13,917 nt of DNA, from positions 1-13,917 of the forward strand of contig JAGHUB010000417.1 in the NCBI GenBank assembly GCA_018065025.1, in the 5' to 3' direction. This DNA is from Candidatus Equihabitans merdae. GTDB taxonomy: Bacteria; Bacillota; Clostridia; Lachnospirales; Lachnospiraceae. A model generated the notes under the pieces. The model worked only from the letters and a program-made list of their open reading frames with translations, ran no database searches and had not been told where the DNA came from. Shown in pieces: positions 9,243 to 13,917 of this stretch. Positions within the stretch are counted from its first letter, which is position 1. Every line of letters begins with the position of its first letter. The position numbers and the translations under genes were made by a program.

Positions 9243-9251
9243 ATAAAGTTC

Positions 9252-9280
9252 TTGACTTATAGGGGAAGCACTCATATAAT
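9252..9280 (+). promoter_or_regulatory. rpmH operon promoter
   Basis: TTGACT (9252-9257) and a perfect TATAAT (9275-9280) are 17 bases apart, a near-consensus sigma-A promoter. The start point would be near 9287, giving a leader of about 42 bases to rpmH. It is divergent from the dnaA promoter. Confidence 0.92.
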
Positions 9281-9328
9281 GATAAAGCAATTTTCGGAAA
9301 AAATTCCATTTTAAAGAGGTGTAATGAT

Positions 9329-9466
9329 ATGGCTAAAATGACATTCCAGCCCAAGAAGCGTCAGCGCTCTAAAGTGCACGGCTTCCGTTCAAGAATGGCT
9401 ACTGCAGGCGGCCGCAAGGTTCTCGCTGCAAGAAGAGCAAAAGGAAGAAAGAAACTGACAGTATAA
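9329..9466 (+). CDS. rpmH: 50S ribosomal protein L34 (bL34)
   Basis: This 45-residue, very basic protein is a component of the large ribosomal subunit. The sequence begins [19 protein letters not shown] and contains the family core [19 protein letters not shown] (22-40). The ATG at 9329 follows AAAGAGGT by about 8 bases, a good Shine-Dalgarno match. An ATG at 9324 is in another frame and is not used. It is the first gene of the rightward operon next to oriC, its near-universal place in bacteria, directly behind a strong promoter. Its stop codon lies in the left arm of a hairpin that probably reduces read-through into rnpA. Confidence 0.98.
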   Translation: MAKMTFQPKKRQRSKVHGFRSRMATAGGRKVLAARRAKGRKKLTV

Positions 9467-9490
9467 GACCACGTTATGTGGTCTTTTCTT
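9465..9490 (+). terminator. Hairpin attenuator between rpmH and rnpA
   Basis: Arms AAGACCAC (9465-9472) and GTGGTCTT (9478-9485) form an 8-bp perfect stem with a 5-base loop, followed by a T-rich run (TTCTTCTATTT) interrupted by C and A. It starts inside the rpmH TAA. The interrupted T-tract suggests partial rather than complete termination, which would keep L34 output higher than that of the genes downstream. Confidence 0.65.
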
Positions 9491-9507
9491 CTATTTGTAA
9501 AAAGCCG

Positions 9508-9858
9508 ATGATATTTTCAAAAGGAATGAAGAGCAGCCGGGAATTCGCCAATGTCTATGAAAACGGCAGATCACGCGGCAACCGGACTTTAGTGCTCTAT
9601 GTACTCAGAAACCAAACCGATAGCAATACCCTTGGCCTTGTTGTTAGCAAGAAAGTTGGCAATTCAGTGGTCCGACATCGTCTACGTCGTCTGATGAAAG
9701 AGAATTATCGTCTCATGGAAAGCAGATTGAATGCCGGTTACGATATGATCTTCATAGCCAAGACCAGTGCTAAAGAGGCTACCTACTCCGAAATCGGCGA
9801 AGCGATGACACATCTGCTTCGCAAGTCCGGAATTATTAAAGAAGATGAGATTTCTTAA
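9508..9858 (+). CDS. rnpA: Ribonuclease P protein component
   Basis: This is the protein cofactor of RNase P, which helps the catalytic RNA cut the 5' leader from precursor tRNAs. From the ATG at 9508 it has 116 residues, the usual size. The sequence FANVYENGRSRGNRTLVLYVLRN matches the N-terminal family region. LGLVVSKKVGNSVVRHRLRRLMKE contains the basic RNR-type motif that contacts RNA, and the segment ends AGYDMIFIAK. A GTG at 9478 would extend the frame by 10 residues but lies within the attenuator stem, so it is rejected. The chosen ATG has only a weak ribosome site, which fits low expression after rpmH. The 3' end overlaps yidD by 14 bases. Confidence 0.95.
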   Translation: MIFSKGMKSSREFANVYENGRSRGNRTLVLYVLRNQTDSNTLGLVVSKKVGNSVVRHRLRRLMKENYRLMESRLNAGYDMIFIAKTSAKEATYSEIGEAMTHLLRKSGIIKEDEIS

Positions 9859-10063
9859 GAGAATAATGATCGGGGGAATTAAGGGATACCGCAAGTACAT
9901 CTCTCCGACGAAGATGACCAAGTGCCCTTATTACCCAACATGTTCCACATATGGATTACAGGCAGTAGAAAAATATGGACCGCTTAAAGGCGGTCTTTTG
10001 GCGTTATGGAGAATTCTGCGCTGTAATCCTTTTTCGCATGGTGGTTACGATCCACTTCCCTGA
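9845..10063 (+). CDS. yidD: Membrane protein insertion efficiency factor YidD
   Basis: YidD is a small, peripherally membrane-bound protein thought to help YidC insert membrane proteins. It has 72 residues. The N-terminus MRFLKRIMIGGIKGYRKYI is amphipathic and basic, and YISPTKMTKCPYYPTCSTYG carries the conserved CxxYPTCSxY motif. The C-terminal RILRCNPFSHGGYDPLP is the family hallmark. It starts inside the last codons of rnpA (14-base overlap) and probably depends on coupled translation. It lies between rnpA and yidC, the standard arrangement. Confidence 0.96.
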   Translation: MRFLKRIMIGGIKGYRKYISPTKMTKCPYYPTCSTYGLQAVEKYGPLKGGLLALWRILRCNPFSHGGYDPLP

Positions 10064-10075
10064 CTTCGCTATATC

Positions 10076-10093
10076 GGGCAGGTAGTCCTGTCC
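10076..10093 (+). other. Stem-loop before yidC
   Basis: GGGCAGG and CCTGTCC pair (one G-U) around a TAGT loop in the 52-base yidD-yidC gap, ending 8 bases before the AAAGGAGGT of yidC. There is no U-tract after it, so it is not a terminator. It might stabilise or separate the yidC part of the message. Confidence 0.4.
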
Positions 10094-10115
10094 ATAAAAT
10101 AAAAGGAGGTAACAC

Positions 10116-11411
10116 GTGAAATTTGTAGCAACAAAAAGCAACATGTTTTTGATTAAATATGTTGCGCTGGTATTGGGTCTTCTGATGAACGCTATTTTCT
10201 TCGTTCTGAACAGAATGAATATTCCCAATGTCGGTCTCTCAATCATCTTATTTACCATTATTATTTATGCTCTTATGACTCCTCTGACAGTCAAGCAGCA
10301 GCGTTTCAGCAAAATGAACGCCGCTATGACTCCGGAGCTCAATAAGATCAGAGCTAAATATAAGGGTAAAACCGATCAGGTCTCTCAGCAGAAAATGATG
10401 GACGAAACCAATGCGGTTTATGCCAAATATGGCGTATCCCCAACAGGTTCCTGTGTCCAGCTGGCCGTTCAGATGCCTGTTCTGTTTGGTCTGTATCAGG
10501 TTATCTATAAGATTCCCGGATACATCAACATCATCGGTGACAAGATCGGTAAGGTTGTAGCCATGGACGGCGTTGAAAAGTTCATCGCTGATTTCGCAGG
10601 CAATTACAATAACCTGATTATTTCAAAAGATCCGGGTACAGCCGATTACATCGATGCCCTTTACAAATTAAACAGTTCTCAGTGGACAGAAATCCTGCAG
10701 CAGGCTAAAGGTCAGAGCTTTGAAAGCGCTCTGGTTGACCTTCACGGCTATGTTTCCAAGGTAACAAGCTTCCTTGGCTTCAACATCTCTGATACACCTT
10801 TCAATATGTTTAAGGCTGGTATCACAGGTGCCGGCATTGGTTTTGTTATCATCGCTATCCTCTTCCCGGTACTGGCCTGGCTGACACAGTTCCTGTCAAC
10901 CAAGGTTATGCAGTCTGCCACAACAGGTAAGGACAACGGCCCCATGGATCAGATGCAGGCTTCTATGAAGAGCCTTAACGTTACTATGCCTCTGATTTCA
11001 GCTGTTTTCTGTTTCACACTGCCCTCAGGTATCGGTCTCTACTGGGTATTCGGTGCTCTGGTACGTATGATCCAGACTATGATCATCAACAGAAGACTTG
11101 ATAAAGAAGATCTGGATGCTGTTATTGAAAAGAACAAAGCTAAAGCTGAAGAGAAAGCCAAGAAAGCTGCCGCTAAGAATGGTTCTTCTTATGAACAGAT
11201 CGCTAAGAATTCTTCTATCAACACCAGAAATATCGATACAGCCGGTCAGAACACCAGAAGCGCTCAGCTGAATGCTCGTCTGAAAGCTCTGGAAGAAAGA
11301 GAGCTTGAAGCTCCCGCTGCCGGTTCCATCGCATCACGTGCAGGTATGGTTGCTGAATACAACGAAAAACATAACAAGACACGTAAGCATGCCGATGCTA
11401 AAAAGAAATAA
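10116..11411 (+). CDS. yidC: Membrane protein insertase YidC/Oxa1 (SpoIIIJ type)
   Basis: YidC inserts and folds membrane proteins, alone or with SecYEG. This 431-residue protein starts with GTG, placed 5 bases after an ideal AAAGGAGGT, which settles the start over the ATG at 10143. It has five predicted membrane segments: about 12-31, 40-58, 113-132, 236-262 and 288-312. The motif KYGVSPTGSCVQLAVQMPVLFGLY is the family core before and in the third segment. No lipobox Cys is present, unlike the Bacillus homologues. The usual groove Arg in the second listed segment (SpoIIIJ Arg73) appears to be Tyr51. A Lys/Ala-rich tail of about 105 residues (327-431) follows; such tails bind ribosomes in some YidC proteins. 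Confidence 0.96.
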   Translation: MKFVATKSNMFLIKYVALVLGLLMNAIFFVLNRMNIPNVGLSIILFTIIIYALMTPLTVKQQRFSKMNAAMTPELNKIRAKYKGKTDQVSQQKMMDETNAVYAKYGVSPTGSCVQLAVQMPVLFGLYQVIYKIPGYINIIGDKIGKVVAMDGVEKFIADFAGNYNNLIISKDPGTADYIDALYKLNSSQWTEILQQAKGQSFESALVDLHGYVSKVTSFLGFNISDTPFNMFKAGITGAGIGFVIIAILFPVLAWLTQFLSTKVMQSATTGKDNGPMDQMQASMKSLNVTMPLISAVFCFTLPSGIGLYWVFGALVRMIQTMIINRRLDKEDLDAVIEKNKAKAEEKAKKAAAKNGSSYEQIAKNSSINTRNIDTAGQNTRSAQLNARLKALEERELEAPAAGSIASRAGMVAEYNEKHNKTRKHADAKKK

Positions 11412-11433
11412 TTGAGACAAGGAAAACTGAATC

Positions 11434-12459
11434 ATGGATTATAGAGAGATAAAGGCCAAGTCCGTAGATGAGGCCATTACTAAAGCCTGTATCGATCTGG
11501 GCATCATCTCAGATCGTCTGGACTATGAGATCATCCAGGAAGCCAGCTCAGGTTTTCTTGGATTCGGCGCCAAAGACGCCATCATTCGTTACAGAGAAAA
11601 ACCCATCATCATCGAAGATAAAGAAATCATCGAGATCACAGAAACCAAAGTTATCGATAACACAGGTTATGATCTGAACAATCTGGTATCTGTTGATGAT
11701 ATCGAAGCCCGTGCCGAAGCAGCTGCTAAGCGCGACAAGGAACTGGGCATCGAACCTGTTGAAAAGAAAGAAAGCCGTGATCGTGACAACAAGCGCGGCG
11801 GCAGAAACCGTGATCGTGATAACAGACGCGGTGGTAAGAATCGTCGTGAAGGTGGTCGTGATCGTGATCGCGACAGCCGCAGACGTAAAGCTTCCGAAGA
11901 TGTAGCCAGAATGGGCGGCAAGATTATCAAGGAAGAAAAGCCCCATGAACCCTCTCAGCCCAAGCCTCAGCGCAAAGTAAGTGCTAAGAGCGAAGAACAG
12001 GTTGCAGCCATCAAGGAAACAGCTTCAACATTCCTGAAGGATGTTTTCAAATCCATGGATATGGATGTAAACATCGAGATGAATTACGATCAGGCCGAAG
12101 GTTGCCTGGAATGCTGCTTCGACGGTGACGACATGGGTATCCTGATCGGTAAGCACGGTCAGACACTTGACTCTCTGCAGTACCTGACATCACTGGTCGT
12201 CAACAAGGGTCAGGAAGAATACATCCGCATCAAGCTGGATACAGAGGATTACAGAAGCCGTCGTAAAGAAACTCTGGTAAACCTCTCCAGAAACATCGCT
12301 TATAAAGTTAAGCAGACCGGTTCTGCTATCGCCTTAGAACCCATGAACCCCTATGAAAGACGCATCATCCATTCTGCTCTTCAGAACAACAGGGACGTGG
12401 AAACTTATTCTGAAGGTGAAGAACCTTATCGTTATGTCGTGGTGACACTGAAGAAATAA
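11434..12459 (+). CDS. jag: RNA-binding protein Jag/KhpB (EloR)
   Basis: Jag (KhpB, EloR) binds RNA, usually with KhpA, and affects cell elongation and division in Gram-positive bacteria. The protein has 341 residues. The Jag_N domain is residues 1-52 with the GFLGFGAKDAIIR end. A charged linker with RD and RGG repeats covers about 111-152, then a KH domain has GKHGQT (239-244), and an R3H domain covers about 275-341 with NPYERRIIHSAL (305-316). The ATG has AAGGA about 10 bases upstream and lies 22 bases after yidC. It is typically paired with yidC and mnmE, as here. The linker is richer in Arg-Asp repeats than is common in the family. Confidence 0.95.
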   Translation: MDYREIKAKSVDEAITKACIDLGIISDRLDYEIIQEASSGFLGFGAKDAIIRYREKPIIIEDKEIIEITETKVIDNTGYDLNNLVSVDDIEARAEAAAKRDKELGIEPVEKKESRDRDNKRGGRNRDRDNRRGGKNRREGGRDRDRDSRRRKASEDVARMGGKIIKEEKPHEPSQPKPQRKVSAKSEEQVAAIKETASTFLKDVFKSMDMDVNIEMNYDQAEGCLECCFDGDDMGILIGKHGQTLDSLQYLTSLVVNKGQEEYIRIKLDTEDYRSRRKETLVNLSRNIAYKVKQTGSAIALEPMNPYERRIIHSALQNNRDVETYSEGEEPYRYVVVTLKK

Positions 12460-12478
12460 TTGGCGGGAAGGTCGTAAT

Positions 12479-13915
12479 ATGTACAACGACACCATAGCAG
12501 CCATCGCGAGCGGTATGACAGCTTCAGGCATCGGGATCATCAGAATCTCGGGGCCTGAAGCTTTTACAGTTGCCGACAAATGCTGCCGACTTATATCCGG
12601 AAAATCTGTGAAGGAGACACCCTCCCACACGATTCGTCTGGCTCACATTTATGATTTAGGAAATAATCTGTTAGATGAGGTACTGGTTATGAAAATGGCC
12701 GGTCCTAAGTCTTATACAGCTGAAGATACAATTGAAATAAACTGTCACGGCGGTCCCATGGTTATGAAAGCCATTCTGCAGACCGTCTATGATTGCGGCT
12801 GCCGTCCGGCAGAGCCCGGTGAATTCACCAAGAGAGCTTTCTTAAATGGCCGTATGGACTTAAGTGAAGCTGAAGCGGTTATGGATCTGATCGATGCCCG
12901 TAACCAGGATGCTGCCAGAAGTGCAGTCCGAGTTCTGAATGGCTCAACCAAGCGTCAGATCGAAGCTATTCGTGAATTGCTCCTGACACATCTGGCCAGA
13001 ATAGAAGCTTCACTGGATGACCCCGAACATCTGGGATTCGAAGATGAAGAGGATGATAGCTTCACCGATGATTATCTGATACCGGAGAAGATGTCCAGCG
13101 ATGTTTATCGCCAGAAGCTTGGTGCCGATCTTGACCAGGCTGAAGAGAAGCTTGACCATATGCTGGAGCATTATGAAGACGGCCGCTTAAGACGAGAAGG
13201 CATCCGTACCGTTATCTTAGGTAAGCCAAATGCCGGCAAGTCTTCCATTCTTAACCTGCTTTCTGGTGAGGAGCGTGCTATTGTTACCGATATTGCCGGA
13301 ACCACTCGAGATACCCTGGAAGAAATGGTAAACTTAGGTGGTCTGACACTGGTTCTGACAGATACTGCCGGTATCCACGAAACCGATGAAGTGGTGGAAA
13401 GAATTGGTGTAGAGAAGGCGGAAAAGGCAGCTGATGAGGCTGATCTTATTCTCTTCGTTGCCGATGTATCCAGACCTCTGGATGAAGATGACAAGAAGAT
13501 TCTGTCCCGCATTAAGGACCGTAAGGTCATTATCCTTTTAAATAAATCCGACCTGCCAAAACAGGTAGAAATGGCGGATATAAGCCATTTTCTGGATGCT
13601 CCGTCTGTTATCTTCTCAGCTGCCAAGGCTGAGGGTAAAGACCAGTTGGCAGATAAAGTCAGAGAATTGTTTGATCTGGGTGACCTGTCATTTAACGAAC
13701 AGGACACTGTTACTTCAGAGCGTCAGCGCCAGTCTCTTCTGAAAGCGAAAGAATCCATGAGACTGGTTCGTGAGAGCCTGAACAATCATTTACCGGAAGA
13801 TTTTTATGCCATCGACCTGATGGATATCTATCGTTATCTTGGAGAAGTTCTGGGCGAAGATGTTGGTGAAGACGTCATCAACGAGGTATTCTCAAGATTC
13901 TGTATGGGGAAATAA
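12479..13915 (+). CDS. mnmE: tRNA modification GTPase MnmE (TrmE)
   Basis: MnmE works with MnmG to place a (carboxymethyl)aminomethyl group on uridine 34 of certain tRNAs, using GTP and 5-formyl-THF as the carbon donor. It has 478 residues and is complete; the stop is 2 bases before the window end. The N-terminal folate-binding domain (1 to about 120) includes GEFTKRAFLNGRMDLSEAEAV. The G domain has GKPNAGKS (248-255), TDIAGTTRD (270-278), DTAG (295-298) and NKSD (355-358). The C-terminal FCMGK (474-478) carries the conserved Cys475. An acidic insertion lies at about 184-208, which explains the length above the usual 450-460. GGAAGG precedes the ATG by 8 bases. The next gene, outside the window, is probably mnmG. 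Confidence 0.97.
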   Translation: MYNDTIAAIASGMTASGIGIIRISGPEAFTVADKCCRLISGKSVKETPSHTIRLAHIYDLGNNLLDEVLVMKMAGPKSYTAEDTIEINCHGGPMVMKAILQTVYDCGCRPAEPGEFTKRAFLNGRMDLSEAEAVMDLIDARNQDAARSAVRVLNGSTKRQIEAIRELLLTHLARIEASLDDPEHLGFEDEEDDSFTDDYLIPEKMSSDVYRQKLGADLDQAEEKLDHMLEHYEDGRLRREGIRTVILGKPNAGKSSILNLLSGEERAIVTDIAGTTRDTLEEMVNLGGLTLVLTDTAGIHETDEVVERIGVEKAEKAADEADLILFVADVSRPLDEDDKKILSRIKDRKVIILLNKSDLPKQVEMADISHFLDAPSVIFSAAKAEGKDQLADKVRELFDLGDLSFNEQDTVTSERQRQSLLKAKESMRLVRESLNNHLPEDFYAIDLMDIYRYLGEVLGEDVGEDVINEVFSRFCMGK

Positions 13916-13917
13916 TA

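Larger units (their letters stand above)
8910..9251. other. oriC: dnaA-rpmH gap: upstream half of bipartite oriC
   Basis: No gene is credible here; the full gap runs to 9328. From left to right it holds the dnaA ribosome site and promoter (8961-8989), a 15-bp dyad (9021-9035), scattered boxes (9060-9068, 9071-9079, 9109-9117), a stem-loop repeat (9084-9107), a phased box array (9126-9179) and interleaved inverted repeats (9197-9242), ending at the rpmH promoter. The position matches the box clusters upstream of dnaA in B. subtilis (incA/incB). Confidence 0.85.

Noticed and set aside
9148..9354. Open frame of 68 codons on the minus strand across the oriC/rpmH start
   Set aside because: It runs through the DnaA-box array and the rpmH promoter and start, with no recognisable protein features.
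9478..9507. GTG start of rnpA giving 126 residues
   Set aside because: It lies in the right arm of the rpmH-rnpA hairpin, has no ribosome site, and adds residues not typical of the family.

Overview
This window is the chromosomal replication-origin region of a Gram-positive bacterium of the class Clostridia. The gene order and several protein details (DnaN, the YidC second membrane segment with its GVSPTGSC motif, MnmE) look most like Lachnospiraceae. That placement comes from remembered family patterns, not from a search, and I cannot name a genus. All protein genes belong to the conserved origin cluster. No rRNA, tRNA, mobile element or CRISPR array is visible.

Layout: the window diverges from a point near 9.0-9.3 kb. 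Leftward on the minus strand run dnaA, dnaN, yaaA (S4 domain), recF, gyrB and gyrA, ending in an intrinsic terminator at 101-140. Rightward on the plus strand run rpmH, rnpA, yidD, yidC, jag (khpB) and mnmE, which ends 2 bases before the window edge. Every gene is therefore transcribed away from the origin, co-directional with expected fork movement.

The two non-coding gaps are the most informative part. The dnaA-rpmH gap (8910-9328) holds divergent sigma-A-type promoters for dnaA and rpmH, a DnaA-box array with 11-bp phasing, a perfect 15-bp dyad and two interleaved inverted repeats. The dnaA-dnaN gap (7180-7556) holds a second 11-bp-phased box array whose last box is written into the final codons and stop of dnaA. 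It also holds a pair of boxes beside a GC cluster and six trinucleotides resembling the DnaA-trio unwinding element, and an exact Spo0A-type box. This is a bipartite oriC of the Bacillus kind, with unwinding probably in the dnaA-dnaN gap.

How the genes work together: DnaA opens oriC, DnaN is the clamp, RecF supports repair of stalled forks, and GyrA/GyrB manage supercoiling. The rightward operon couples ribosome and tRNA maturation (L34, RNase P protein, MnmE) with membrane protein insertion (YidD, YidC) and the RNA-binding protein Jag/KhpB. I found no undescribed multi-gene system. The points worth a second look are in the origin DNA and in a few unusual residues and linkers of known proteins.
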